Source of the DNA: Micrasema longulum
Lineage: Eukaryota; Arthropoda; Insecta; Trichoptera; Brachycentridae
Length of the DNA: 64,000 bases
Direction of reading: 5' to 3'
Assembly: GCA_022494885.1 (NCBI GenBank)
Contig: JAGVSM010003943.1
Span: 62,001 to 126,000, forward strand
Shown: positions 11,365 to 21,822 of the stretch, piece after piece
Position numbering within the stretch: the first letter of the stretch is position 1
Layout of the letters: the number at the start of each line of letters is the position of its first letter
Translations under genes and position numbers: made by a program
The notes under the pieces: model-generated
What the model was told of the DNA's origin: nothing
What the model saw: the letters and a program-made list of their open reading frames with translations, nothing else
The model's database searches: none

Positions 11365-11520
11365 CATTTTCAACGAGTTATAAATAAATATTAGAAAATG
11401 GAAATCAAGTTGGGGTAAAGTAGGGTTCGAACCTCGGATCTCTGATTCGCGAGTCCGCAACACTAGCCACGTGACCACAACCTGATTATACGTATCATTG
11501 CATTGTATATGCAAAAAAAT
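11365..11520 (-). repeat. tRNA-derived SINE (family B)
   Basis: The minus strand carries a B box GGTTCGAACC (near 11426) and a head with a degenerate A box (TGGTCACGTGG). It shares 'cattttcaacgagtt' with the copy at 1229 and directly abuts the pogo-like MITE. Confidence 0.65.
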
Positions 11521-11537
11521 GTAGAAACAAACAAATA

Positions 11538-12092
11538 CACTAGAACTCCGTTTATCTGGACTCCAGTGATCCGGATTACCAAATATCCGAATAAAAAATA
11601 AATGCTGGTAAATAAGTTTCTTCTTCAAAGCATTGCTGGACTTGTTTATGTAAGTTTATAACGTGATTCAAATTCTCTGTATTATTTTCCCTTTTTTTTT
11701 CTCTTGTTTTCTTTTTCCCATTGAATAATGGTATTGATTAAAGATAATTTATACACAAATACATTTATTTCTATTTTTATATATTTTAGCTTTTTTATTT
11801 TTATTTTCTATTCAATATGTTTTGTAACTTGAATTATAAAAAAAAAAACATTTATTTTAATGGTTGGTTGGAAGAAATTGCCATTTTGCAAAGGGCCCGC
11901 CAAAGTTCAATTAACATTAATGTAAAAAAAGTTAAATAAACATTTCAAAAGTAATAAAAATGTGATCTTCCAGTAAATTTTGTATTTTCTTTCAAAACAT
12001 TGTCTTAATTTAATAGTCAATCCAAATATCCAGATTTCTACATATCCGGATAAAGTCTGGCACTCATTATCCAGATGAAAATAGTTTTACTG
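11538..12092. mobile_element. pogo/Tigger-like MITE with TA duplication
   Basis: Left end CACTAGAACTCCGTTTATCT and right end (reverse complement) CAGTAAAACTATTTTCATCT form diverged terminal inverted repeats rich in 'ATCCGGAT' motifs. TA dinucleotides at 11536-11537 and 12093-12094 flank it. The 555-bp interior has no transposase. 'Cagt..tcgtttatccgga'-type ends are known from pogo/Tigger elements, so it is probably mobilised in trans. Confidence 0.75.
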
Positions 12093-12117
12093 TAAATAAA
12101 TAAATTGTAATTTTTTG

Positions 12118-12195
12118 CAACAGAGAGGAACAACATTTTTGAGAAGGGAATATGGAATTCTAGGCATTTAAAAGGCTTACGACCTGTCATTCAGG
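12118..12195. repeat. Fragment of the TAACATATTACAAC MITE family
   Basis: 'caacagagaggaacaacatt' through 'ttacgacctgtcat' matches the end region of the copies at 7 and 8.4 kb with several substitutions. Confidence 0.55.
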
Positions 12196-12404
12196 TTCAG
12201 GTTCAGTGCCAAAATACGGCGTTTATTGTCAAAATAATAAAAGCAAATAGATGCAATACAAAACAAAACAAAAAGTATTAGACATTGAATTAAATTGCAA
12301 GAAAAATTAGGCAATTAGTATTATTAACAAGAATATTAATTAAGGGAGTTTAATATAATATTTATTATCTAAAATCTAAACTTATTTACATTTATTCAAA
12401 AACA

Positions 12405-13015
12405 CTCCAATCATCAAGCTTCTGTACGCCCTACGTTGCATATCGGTTGGAGAAAAGTTAGGTAATCAGTCTTACGCATCAGATGCCAGTCCAGGGACTA
12501 TGAAATTTTTGTCGTCCCTCAGGAATCGAATCCAGAATCTCAAGCATTGCAGGCGAACGCGCCATCTACTTTCCTGCGAGGCGGAGTTTTCTCCAAAATA
12601 TTTCAATTTAGTGGTCATCGAGTCGAAAGCACTCTTCCATTGTTCTGGTTCTATTTTACTCAAAGAACTGTATTTTTATCGGCCTGGACAATGACAAAAC
12701 ACTGAAAATGTTCCTACTTACGTTTAGTGTACTGAACAACGCAATAATAATTTTGTTCAAATATTTCAAAAAGGTTACTTTAAATTAATTAGTCTATTCT
12801 AAAAGTAATATTCACCTGAAAATTGAGCGGGACCTCAATCATGGTAGGCGAACGCGCGAACTTCTACATTACGAGGCGGACATTTCTCCCATAAATTTCC
12901 TTTTTCAGGATTTTCACTTGAGAGTAGCCATCGAGACAAAACACTAGTCGGGATTCTGGTTCTATTTTACGCCCAGAACTGTATTCTTCATCCGTCTGGA
13001 CCGATAAAATATGCG
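12405..13015 (-). repeat. Two degenerate tRNA-derived SINE copies
   Basis: The copy at about 12405-12690 has the core 'ggtaatcagtcttacgcatc', a B-box complement 'ggaatcgaatcc' and a 3' block ending 'ggttctattttac'. A second, shorter copy (about 12825-13015) repeats 'gtaggcgaacgcgc' and 'ttctggttctattttacgcc'. The same block recurs at 22740-22925. No protein is supported for the overlapping 63-64 codon ORFs. Confidence 0.65.
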
Positions 13016-13540
13016 CTATAAAACAACAAAATAAACAATAACGCTGCTATTCCTTGGTAGTAGAAAGAATAGGAAAACGGCACATTTTTTAAAATTTGTA
13101 TTTTGACAATCGTATGAACTCGGCTTAGCATCAACGAGTACTCTCACCTCCTTGTTCCTAGGTTAAAATATTCTTCATGCGGTGCCTTATTAGGTCCCCC
13201 GACGTTGGCGATCACAACAGCGAAAGCATCTGGGTCCTGTGCTACTCTTATGTTCCGCAGCCAAGACTACTGCTTATTGGATGAATCGCCATAGTGATTC
13301 CTGGGAATAGAAGATGACCAGAGTGGTTTTCCGTTGAAAACTTCTACCCAATTAATAGAGCAAGCGTTATCGTGAACAATTTAAAATCAACATTAAACGA
13401 ACTTCATTAAATACTTACCAAAGCTGAAAAAATGAAACTCTAAAGGGATATTGAATAAAAAACTTTAATACAAAAATTCAAGATTTCTTAACGAACAATA
13501 TCTTTAACATAATAATCCAACGAATAAATACCAAGATCAT
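13016..13540. other. Unassigned interval, possible old repeat
   Basis: A GC-richer patch at 13180-13330 ('ttaggtcccccgacgttggc') resembles fragments of insect LINE 3' regions, but no frame can be read reliably. The rest is AT-rich. Confidence 0.35.
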
Positions 13541-13559
13541 ATAAAATAATGCAGTATGA

Positions 13560-13890
13560 GTGAGCTCAAAGAGTGACTTTTTTCCAGTGTTAAAATCAGA
13601 AATCAATCAATTTCTCCCAATCCAATATCTGCAAAAGTCAAACTCTGCTCTTTTACCAACAGGGGTGCACTTTATATAGTAATGCGATTTTTCGAAATGT
13701 TTTAAATGTCGGTTAATATTATTTTATCATTACTAAAAATCCATTAAAATGAAAAAAAATGGGTATAAGGAATTTAATGATTGAGATCCATAAACAGCGA
13801 ATGTTGTTTGTGATGATTCAAAAACAATTTTTTTTATAAACAAAAAAACAAATCCATCAATTTTTTTCGTAAATACATTCTCGTGGAATG
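13560..13890 (+). repeat. Dispersed repeat C, copy 1
   Basis: 'accaacaggggtgcactt' followed by 'gtcggttaatattatttta' and 'attactaaaaatcca' matches copies at 28860-29240 and 31072-31440, all in the same orientation. No ORF is conserved between the copies, so it is non-coding. Superfamily unknown. Confidence 0.65.
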
Positions 13891-14249
13891 CAGCCCTGGT
13901 ACGATAAATAAAACATTTACGCCTCTAATTTTTTTTCTGCTAAGCAGATTGAAGATTTTAAGAGTTTTAAAAATACCAAGCGTAAAGCCCATAATTTTGG
14001 AAAAAACCGCATGTTAATCGATCCTGTAGTTATTTAGTCTGTTGAAGACACAGGTACGATTATCGCTTTTTATATGTATAGTTTTTGTAATATTTTTTTC
14101 ATACATTTCAAGAAACTTTTCTGTACGATTTCGCGCTCTAAATACCGTGCGTAAGAAAACATTTTTGTATCCAATTTCCCGTAGGGTTGAAAGTCATTAT
14201 TGCAGTAAATGAATGAACAAAACATCCAGGCTTGAGAATAATTACATTG

Positions 14250-14410
14250 AATTTTTGCTTTCACATCGGAAATCAAACACTAAACCTTTCGTGCTTGAGG
14301 CAAGTAACAAAGCCATTACACCATGGAGGTTGCATATAACACTGTATCGGTACGTCATTTTCCGCGTTTCTTTATCGTTAATACGGTGATCAGTTTTACG
14401 CTGACGTGAT
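14250..14410 (-). repeat. SINE remnant
   Basis: 'ctaaacctttcgtgcttgag' is shared in part with 26265-26345, and 'gtgatcagttttacgctgac' is the SINE core. The B box is damaged. Confidence 0.5.
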
Positions 14411-14528
14411 GCAATGGAAATCCACTTTCAAGTGATCCATTCATTTCTCATAAGAGGGTCCTTGCGGGGTTCCGAGAATTATAAAGGGGAGCAGCTTAAT
14501 AGAAAATAATACAAAACGAAACGTTGAA

Positions 14529-14549
14529 TGACGTCATGTTATGACGTCA
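14529..14549. promoter_or_regulatory. Two perfect CRE palindromes
   Basis: TGACGTCA occurs at 14529-14536 and again at 14542-14549, 13 bp apart. CREB/ATF-family bZIP proteins bind this palindrome. No adjacent gene was recognised, so function is unproven. Confidence 0.45.
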
Positions 14550-14559
14550 CAGAAAAGTT

Positions 14560-14999
14560 TTTAAAATTTATTTGAACAGATTCATTTTGGATCCTAGTTT
14601 GGTTCTTGTTAAGTAAAAGAAATTAAGCATAAAAATAGTTTTTTTTTATACGCCACAGTTTTTTTTTAAACAAATAAGGTTATCCCAAATAGATTTTTTA
14701 TTACAACGATAAAAAGTTAAAAATATCCAGTTTGTTAATATTAATAAAATGAAAACATTTAATATATTTATATTGTGTAACGAAAATGTTCACGTAGAAT
14801 CATAATGATTTTCCTCGAAAAAAGACGATTTAAATAACGTTCTTTATTAAGAAGAAAATTACTTTTCATGTACTCGTATTTTCGTATTTCTTTTGTTTGA
14901 CACTAATAACTTGAGTAAGAATCCTTCTTGTAAAATACACAAAAAAGTATATAAAGAGTTTTTGTTAATCTCAGATACAAATTCGTATATTTTGATCAA
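14560..14999. other. AT-rich interval
   Basis: Homopolymer-rich; no recognisable frame, repeat or RNA. Confidence 0.5.
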
Positions 15000-15720
15000 T
15001 TTAGGTGTACTCCCCACTCCACTATTTGATTCTTCGGATAGGGGCCTTGTTATTAATATCTTCTGTGCCTGGAAAATTCCGAGTAAACTCCGAGTTCCGG
15101 TTAATTATAAACGCCCGCCTAGGGGGTCGAGTCCGCCAGTCATTTCGCTCCCAAATAATTATTAAAAACTTACCCTTAATTTGGAACGATTTGCCTAAGC
15201 AGATGGGAGGATCCATCTATAATTGGCCCAGGGGCCATTCTATACAGAAATTCAGCTGAACGATAGTGATGTTTTTCGTTTAAGCGAACGATCGTATTTG
15301 GCGTTAACTTGCATTTTTCCATTCTCGCTTTCGTGTACAGTCTTTCTCGAAGTAAGCTATAACGCCTTCTTGTGGGCGCTGAAGGCCTTCAGGGGGATGG
15401 TAAAAGGCCCAGATAAATTTGAGGCGCGTTGAGGCGGTCCAAGGGGCAAAAGCTGATTAAAAAAAGGCTTTCATATTGGTCCCGGCTGGTATGGTATGGC
15501 ATGTATTGACTTCTATCCCACCCCCCTGACTCCCCGACAGCGACAAATGCTTTGTTTTAATTTGCTTTGTGTTGAGCTTTTTAGGGGCTTTATAATTTTT
15601 TCAATAATCAAAGTGGACGATAAGCTGCGAACACTATAAGACGAACTATCCTCCGCATTATTTCTCTTTTCGGAATTTTCCGATCCGATTTAATCCGCCC
15701 GGACAAACAAAAAAGAGGTA
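15000..15720. other. GC-richer block, candidate conserved non-coding DNA
   Basis: Base composition differs clearly from the flanks, with long non-homopolymer sequence and no repeats seen elsewhere in the window. Four overlapping ORFs of 64-90 codons in three frames are open, but none has a recognisable domain or a strong start context. 'taagcgaacgatcg' (15283) and 'tccgatttaatccg' (15681) resemble developmental binding sites only loosely. It may be a host enhancer, promoter or unrecognised exon. Confidence 0.35.
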
Positions 15721-16076
15721 AATTTATTTTAAAAATACATTCGTCAAACGTGTTTTAAGTTGATTGATTGACTATTTTACCAATGCGTACGAAAATACAA
15801 AGCGTTATGATAAAACACCTACTTTCGGAGAAACATATTTTCAAATCAACTTTTTGTAGACGAGGACTGGATTACACCCCCTTGGGAGCTGTTAATATTA
15901 ACATATTACAACGGAGATGAGGAACATTTTAAAGAAGGGAATGTAGATGACGGCATTGTAGAAGTCGGCGTTCAGGCGTTGCTTAGTATGTAGGTGAAAT
16001 AATTTAATCATATAATACACAGGTATCTCACCCGCAACAATAAAGGTTTTAGCTCTTTAACTTCACAAACGTCAAC

Positions 16077-16374
16077 TTAGAAAGCATCCACCACATACCC
16101 GAATCCGTTTTAAAGACCAAATGTCTTTCTTCGGATTCACTCATAAAAGCAAGCATTTGATTTTCCATTACGAATTGATTATATTTCATCCTTTACTAAC
16201 CAAATTCAGAAAGGAAAATTGCGAACAAATATTTACATTTACAACTTTCAATGTCCCTTTCACTGTTGCTCTAAAACCACCCCTCATCGTCTACAAGGAC
16301 AAAGGGAAGTATAAATAAAATATATAAATAAACCCTTCACCTATTTTAAACCCTTTTATGTCGAAAGTGATAGG
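16077..16374 (-). mobile_element. 5'-truncated non-LTR element, 3' end fragment
   Basis: A 298-bp insertion with a 10-bp duplication (AAACGTCAAC at 16067-16076, AAACGTCAGC at 16375-16384). Its minus-strand 3' end matches that of the R1-clade element at 34056: 'ggtggatgctttc' and a two-part hairpin. A further match, 'actttcaatgtccctttcac' against 'actttcattgtacccctcac', lies about 110 bp inward. Only 3' UTR is present, with no ORF. It is a diverged relative of the 34-kb element, or a SINE that borrowed such a tail. Confidence 0.7.
16101..16138 (-). ncRNA. 3'-terminal hairpin of the truncated non-LTR element
   Basis: In element-sense RNA the outer stem is GAAUCCG/CGGAUUC (16132-16138 with 16101-16107) and the inner stem AAAGAC/GUCUUU (16123-16128 with 16112-16117). 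It corresponds to 34080-34119, with two compensatory pair changes in the outer stem. Probably an RT recognition structure. Confidence 0.6.
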
Positions 16375-16904
16375 AAACGTCAGCAGATGGAAGAATCGAA
16401 GGAATATAGATGTTCAAATACAGGCAAAATGGTGAATGTTACACGGTGTTTAAAGTGGCAACTAAAACCAGCCAATGACAGGTCATAAGTCCTGTATATG
16501 TCTAGACTTCTAAATTACCTTCTATAATTTTTTTCTCATCTCTGTTGTATTATGTTAATATTTGCAAATATTCCATTTGTTTTAAAAGTGAAATAAGTTT
16601 ATTTTAATTTTAACTTTATGTGAATGCACATTTTCACGTTAGCGGGTTTATTTCCAAATGTCAATTTCAATCAACCAACCATTAATACAATGAGTTATTT
16701 ATATAATTTCAGTTTTAATACGCAAGCAACCAAAAATTAAACATAGGTAATAGATACAGGAATGCACAAAAAAGAACTATCAACGTGTGTAAATAAATAA
16801 ATGAATGTCGATATTCGTCTTAACATATTAATTACATAAAACAAATTTATTACAATATGAAACACATATCAGCAGTTCACAATATAGTCGTGGTGCCGAC
16901 CGCG

Positions 16905-17350
16905 ATGCATGGGAGCTGAGTATAGACTTGGAAAAACAGGGGTGAAGGTAGGCTGAATGCTGTCGAAATGCGCTCTCTCAGGCGAATGTGTGGTAAAACT
17001 ATGAACGATAGATGCACAAATGCCGAGATCCGTACATTACGTAAGACTGAGATAATCGTTATCATTAAAATAAAGAAAGCAGCTTTGCGTTTGTTTTTGA
17101 AGGACAGCGTAAGGGCGGCTAGAAATGTTTACGATGCGAACGTTGATGGATTCAGAAATAGAGGAATACCGAAAAAAACATGGCATGATCAAATCCAACA
17201 AATAATCAAAGATGGACATGTCAAAAGTCGGAATAATCGGCGCGCGCACACGAGAAGATGTATGAATGTAGAGGAAGCGAGATCTGTAAGCAAAAAGAGA
17301 GTGATATGGCGTTCTGTCCTCTCTGCCTACCTTTACAAGAAAACGGCGTG
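16905..17350 (+). pseudogene. Non-LTR endonuclease-RT C-terminal relic (copy 1)
   Basis: A plus-strand frame from about 16968 to 17351 reads 'MRSLRRMCGKTMNDR', then 'RNRGIPKKTWHDQIQQI' and 'EEARSVSKKRVIWRSVL'. This is the conserved tail (RRICG.. / RGRP.K.W.D.I / EEA....R..WR) of RTE-like endonuclease-reverse transcriptase proteins, sometimes annotated as craniofacial development protein 2-like. The upstream 60 residues continue with stops. A second copy lies at 32815-33095 on the same strand. The 127-codon frame is open but too short and lacks the catalytic domains. Confidence 0.7.
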
Positions 17351-17411
17351 ATGTTTGGTTTGTTCTTTGTTAGGTTTGTACGAGTATATTAGTCTTCAAT
17401 GGGAAAGGGAA

Positions 17412-17760
17412 TTAAAGAGAGATTAAGGAAGAAAATGAAGGGTGTGATTTAAACAAATTTACATTCGAAACTAGATACATTTTTGCTAGTAAATGGGAGA
17501 CAATTCCACATTCAAACCGCATGGACACTTTATGAAATTGTATAATGACAATACAATACGGTTTTGCATCAGAACTCGGCCATTGTCCTCGAGTAATCAG
17601 CAATTTGTAGGACGAAAAATTGCCCTGAAACATCGCCATAGAGGGGCTGACTATCTCCACGCAACAATGATTGACCCCCACAGCAGCGCGCGGCTGCGTT
17701 CTAACACGCACAGACAGGACCTTGTGACAATAGCGATTTGCTCGACGTGAACGTGTCGCT
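17412..17760. other. GC-richer block, candidate conserved non-coding DNA
   Basis: Complex sequence with no repeat partner in the window. Overlapping ORFs on both strands (99 codons minus, 85 codons plus) are open over the same span, which is characteristic of a compositionally constrained non-coding block rather than of a gene. No domain recognised. Confidence 0.3.
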
Positions 17761-17949
17761 CCCGGACATTTTTTTTGAAATTGAGCGAAAATTGAGGCGG
17801 AAAAAAATATTTTATTTTTTATTTCTTTCTATATACAAGCTGAAATACGAGCTGAGAAAAGAGAATATTGTGATATCTATTGTATTGTTCACATGTAAAT
17901 GGCCTTTTAGAGAAGAAGGAAGAATGGGAGATGGGAATTAAGAGAGTGC

Positions 17950-18972
17950 TTTGATAATAAGAACGAAGGGGTAAAATATTAACAAATAAGTATTAATATT
18001 TTATACTGAGTTTCTCTTCAAAAAATTTTTTTTTTGTAACTCACCTATATTATCGACGGTTTTCAATTTTTTATTGTACAATCGTGAGTTTTTAATGGGG
18101 TGAACTAAAAAATAACAATTTATTGCCGTAAAAATATTTATTTTTTGGATTTTAATAGAAACATTGTTTTTAGTGAAAAAACAATTAAATATTTGAAAAA
18201 AATTCTTCCCTGATAATTGAATTAAAATTTTTTAAAGTACTGATTTTAGCAAACATATTTTGCTAGTTAATGAGAACTATTTATCATTGATATTTAGTTC
18301 GTCCCCCTCCCCCAATGGGCATGGGTTCAGGTGTGGGTGAGAATGTTTTTTAAAATGTGGGTAACATAAAATATATGCAAAATCATAAATAAAAAATATA
18401 TAAGTACATAATATCGGCGCAACAACAATTAAATTTCATAAATTCAATGTAAAATTAATTTTCACAGGATTATTTTTTACACGTATTATTTACATGCTAC
18501 TTATTAACTACGAGACGTATTACGAGAAAAATTATAAGGCATAATTTTTGCGGGGTGACACGGTGCAGGTATTTTAAAAAATGCACTCAGAAGCATGAGA
18601 ACAATGTGATTCAATTGACGGGAGTAAAAAGTCTTCTAAATTTTAAAAATAAACCATTGCATTTACAGTTTTATTTATGAATGCCTCACTGCGAATAACA
18701 AAAAACATCCCCAGATTATTTTTCTGGCAGTGTATCGGACAACATTTGATGTTTATTTTTTTTCATATTTTAATCTTTAATCTTACTGGTAATCACATTT
18801 TTTAAAGTTATAATTTTCATTGATATACATATGTTTAATTTTTAAATGTTATTTTTTAATATTTGAAAGTCCGATGCACTCCGCTCCTATTTGTTTTAAT
18901 ATTATTCTTCTTAAATCATTATCTGTTGCACTTGTAGCTAACTTAAGTTTTCCGATTAACTTTCATTTAGAC
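17950..18972. other. AT-rich interval left of the hAT element
   Basis: Homopolymer-rich with no conserved frame. The 90-codon ORF at 18820-19092 spans the hAT end and is spurious. Confidence 0.5.
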
Positions 18973-19263
18973 CATTGTTTTTCAACCTGTGGGTCGCGAC
19001 CCCCTGGGGGGTCGCGGAGCCTCTGTAGGGGGGTCGCGAGAGGTCGAGAAACCTTCAGTTTTTTTATAAAACATATAATTTGTGAGACTTAAATAAAAAG
19101 TCGATAAGAGTTAAAATTATTATATTTAACAAAATTTACTTATAATCAATCATACAAGTCAGAAAAATGCTAGTTCAAAATATGTTATTACAAAGAAAAT
19201 AAATATTAAAAATGTGTTTAAATAGAAAATGATCACATCTGTGCTTGCTTATCTTCGTTCATT

Positions 19264-21101
19264 TTAATGTGAAGGTTGCGCTTGAGTTTGTTCAATTAAT
19301 TTCTCCCATTGTGGATCCGTTTTTGCCACATTAAGTATTAAATCGTTTTCCAAAGTTAAACGATTTCTTAGTTTATATTTTATTCGCGCCATTGATGAAA
19401 ATGCCAACTCGCACAACTACGAGGTAGAAAATGGAATCAAACACTTCAAAGCCTCGGTTGTTAATTCCGGGTATTCTGTTTTTCTATTTAAGCAAAACGT
19501 ATCCAAATTTTCAGACTTGAATTCCAAGTGTAACATCCTATCGGCAGATAGTTCCAGCAGATTCTCTTTGAGCTTAGTTGCTAAATTTTCCTCGTTTATA
19601 GCTGCATTAAAAAACGAATTTAAGATCCATCTTTGCCCTGTGTTATCCGATATCTCTTGCAGTGAGAAGTAATGGCACAATTCTTTCTTCAAATTATGTA
19701 ACACCATTTTCATACCAGATATATATGAGTTGATGTTGATCTCGCTTCCGACTTCTTCAATGAAAGACTGTGTGGACGAAAATGAATCAAAGTGGTTCTG
19801 ATTTATAGATGATGACCACAATTCATTTTTTTTTATAAAACCATGGAGTTTGTTTTTTGCTGTAATGACATTTTCATCACGCCCTTGAAGACTTTTATTC
19901 AAGTTATTTAAATGTTCAAATAAGTCAGAAAGAAAAGCCAATTTTAAAAGGAATTCCGGATCAGAATGAATTCAGAGTAATGTGACTTGGCTTGCTGTAA
20001 ATATACTAATAGTTTGGCGCGAAGTTCCATAACTCTGGTCAGTACTTTGTTTTTTGATAACCACCTAACTTCTGTATGGTAAAGCAAATTACGGTGTAGT
20101 GTCCCCATATCTTCACAAATGATTCGAAACAATCGAGTCTGCAACGCTTTTCCTTTAATAGAATTGACAATGTTAACAAAATTATTAAGAACTTGACTGT
20201 ATTCTTGCGGTAAGGATTTGGCTGCAAGAGCTTGGCGATGAAGAAAGCAATGCATCCAACAAGCGTTTGGCATCTGTTCTTTCAGTCTAGCAATAAATCC
20301 ACTCTTCGCACCAGTCATGGCTTTTGCTCCGTCACTACAAATAGCAATGCATTTTTATGCCCAATCGATATTCATATCTTGCGTAGCTTTAAGGAACATG
20401 TCATGCAAGCATTGACCTGTAGTATTTTTGGGAAGTGCCTTGCAAAATAGTATTTCTTTCATTATTATTTCATTGGATTCAAAACGCACAAAAGCTACAA
20501 ATTGCGCACAATTTGCATAATCCGTTGATTCATCAAATTGCAAGGATACAAAAGAACTTTTCATTATTTTTTCCATGACTTGATCACGAACATCAGTCGC
20601 CATATTGCTTATCCTGCGTTGAATGGTATTGTCAGAGGTACACTTTTGAGCTTTTCGACCTCTTGCTTGCCAAACATAATCTCTGCTATATCTAAAGCCG
20701 CTGGTAAAATCAAATTTTCGGCAATAGTGAGAGATTTCCCTGCTTTAGCCACACGAAAAGCTACTCGATAACTAGCGAGGAACGCTTTTCCATTCAGGTT
20801 GGACATTTGTCCTATAGCAGTTTTATTGAAGTTCAAGAGCTTTTAATTTTCGCTCAAAAAATACCACGGGTTTTTTTTTTTCATTAGGATGTTTTGTGTT
20901 TAGGTGGCGTACCAACTTCGATGGCTTCATGCTTTCTCTTGATAAAATTTCAAAGCAAATTACGCACTGCGGTTTACTGTCAATCACAGTAAACCCAAAT
21001 TTTAAATAAATGTCGTCATAAAGACGTTTTTTCTTTATTCCACTACTCCCACTAGACGTTGATGGTTCTGATGATCTTTTCAGGAATTTATCCATTTTCA
21101 A
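19264..21101 (-). pseudogene. hAT transposase, ZBED5/SCAND3-like, decayed
   Basis: Starts MKMDKFLKR with a BED zinc finger (C..C near residues 44-47, H...H near 65-70). RNase H-like blocks follow: 'SLQFDESTDYANC' (first catalytic Asp region), 'ICSDGAKAMTG' (second), 'HCFLHRQAL', 'VRWLSKNKVL' and the C-terminal dimerisation segment 'DLFEHLNNLN' to 'LCELAFSSMA', ending near 19266. Lesions visible: frameshift near 20610-20630, TAA at 20355-20357, frameshift near 19941-19950, TAG at 19417-19419. Intact length would be about 610 residues, normal for this family. Such proteins cut and join the element ends in the nucleus. This copy cannot make a functional enzyme. Confidence 0.9.
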
Positions 21102-21334
21102 TTATAACAACTCAAATAAATGCATACCGTAAAACAAGTGGTTCGCGCTCTTCAAACAATTAAACAGCAGACATGACCACGCGTGACTTACGCTCACAAA
21201 TCAGTCTATAATTACTCCAACTCCAAGGCACCTTACAGTCCATATAACACCGAATTTACACTTCTGAATCGTTTCCACTTATCGAGATTGCTTCTGATTC
21301 CACTTGCTTCGCTGTCTTTCATCAAACTGCCATG

Positions 21335-21440
21335 GCCGCGATTGACCGCCGTATTTATAGGCCAGCGCATTCTAGCGAGAATTATCTCAAAGCGTAAAGA
21401 AACGTCTCGAAACTTGTGGATCTTTCGGACTACCAGCGCC
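21335..21440 (-). promoter_or_regulatory. hAT transposase promoter with TATA box and heat-shock-like element
   Basis: On the minus strand CCTATAAATACGG (about 21351-21363) is a consensus TATA box about 250 bp upstream of the transposase ATG. Upstream of it TTTCG-AGACG-TTTCT (about 21391-21405) fits alternating nTTCn/nGAAn units with one mismatch, as in heat-shock factor sites. Transcription would start near 21320-21330, giving a leader of about 220 nt. The promoter assignment is inferred from motifs only. Confidence 0.45.
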
Positions 21441-21555
21441 ATCTGTTGCTAACATCCGGAACCTTTACTAGTTCCTACTGTTACCAACAGATGGCGCATC
21501 CGGAACCTTCACTAGTTCCTACTGTTACCAACAGATGGCGCTGGGAGTCTAACCC
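21431..21555. repeat. Tandem and inverted repeat inside the hAT element
   Basis: A unit of about 43 bp ('catccggaacctt..' to '..aacagatggcg') occurs twice in tandem (about 21454-21541). The block is bounded by 'cagcgccatctgttg' at the left and its complement 'caacagatggcgctg' at the right, so the whole can fold back. 'CGCCATCTGTTG' is a common motif of insect repeats. It could be a nested MITE or part of the hAT upstream region. Confidence 0.7.
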
Positions 21556-21822
21556 TAACGATATACTTTATTTATTTATATACATCTAATATGTTTGTAT
21601 TTGTTTGTTAGTAATCAATTGGCCACTTATTCAATTTAAAATTATATGTTTTACGTACTTAATAGTTAATTATATGTTTATATAAGATTGCAAATAACGC
21701 AACGCCTAAAATTTTTGTAAGTATTATATATTTTTAACATACATGGAAAAAAGGGTTGGGAAATATTTTTTGATACTAGGGGGGTCGTGTCATGAAAAAA
21801 GTTGAAAAACGCTGATTGAGAC

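Larger units (their letters stand above)
15852..16560. mobile_element. TAACATATTACAAC-family MITE, interrupted
   Basis: Left end 'taacatattacaacggagat' (15898) and right end 'atctctgttgtattatgtta' (16540) bracket an interior collinear with the copies at 7 and 8.4 kb. The element is split at 16076/16375 by a 298-bp insertion flanked by AAACGTCARC on both sides, so the MITE is older than the insertion. Confidence 0.8.
18973..21814 (-). mobile_element. hAT DNA transposon (BED-finger type), complete but inactive
   Basis: Terminal inverted repeats begin CATTGTTTTTCAAC at the left and CAGCGTTTTTCAAC when the right end is complemented. The flanks ATTTAGAC (18965-18972) and ATTGAGAC (21815-21822) are an 8-bp target duplication with one mismatch, the length characteristic of hAT. 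Just inside the left end, GGGTCGCG is repeated about four times (18993-19040), as expected for subterminal transposase sites. The 2,842-bp element carries one transposase gene on the minus strand, broken by stops and frameshifts. Confidence 0.92.

Noticed and set aside
16968..17351. Craniofacial-development-protein-like host gene
   Set aside because: Such annotations usually reflect endonuclease-RT proteins of non-LTR elements; a second decayed copy at 32.8 kb confirms it is a repeat.
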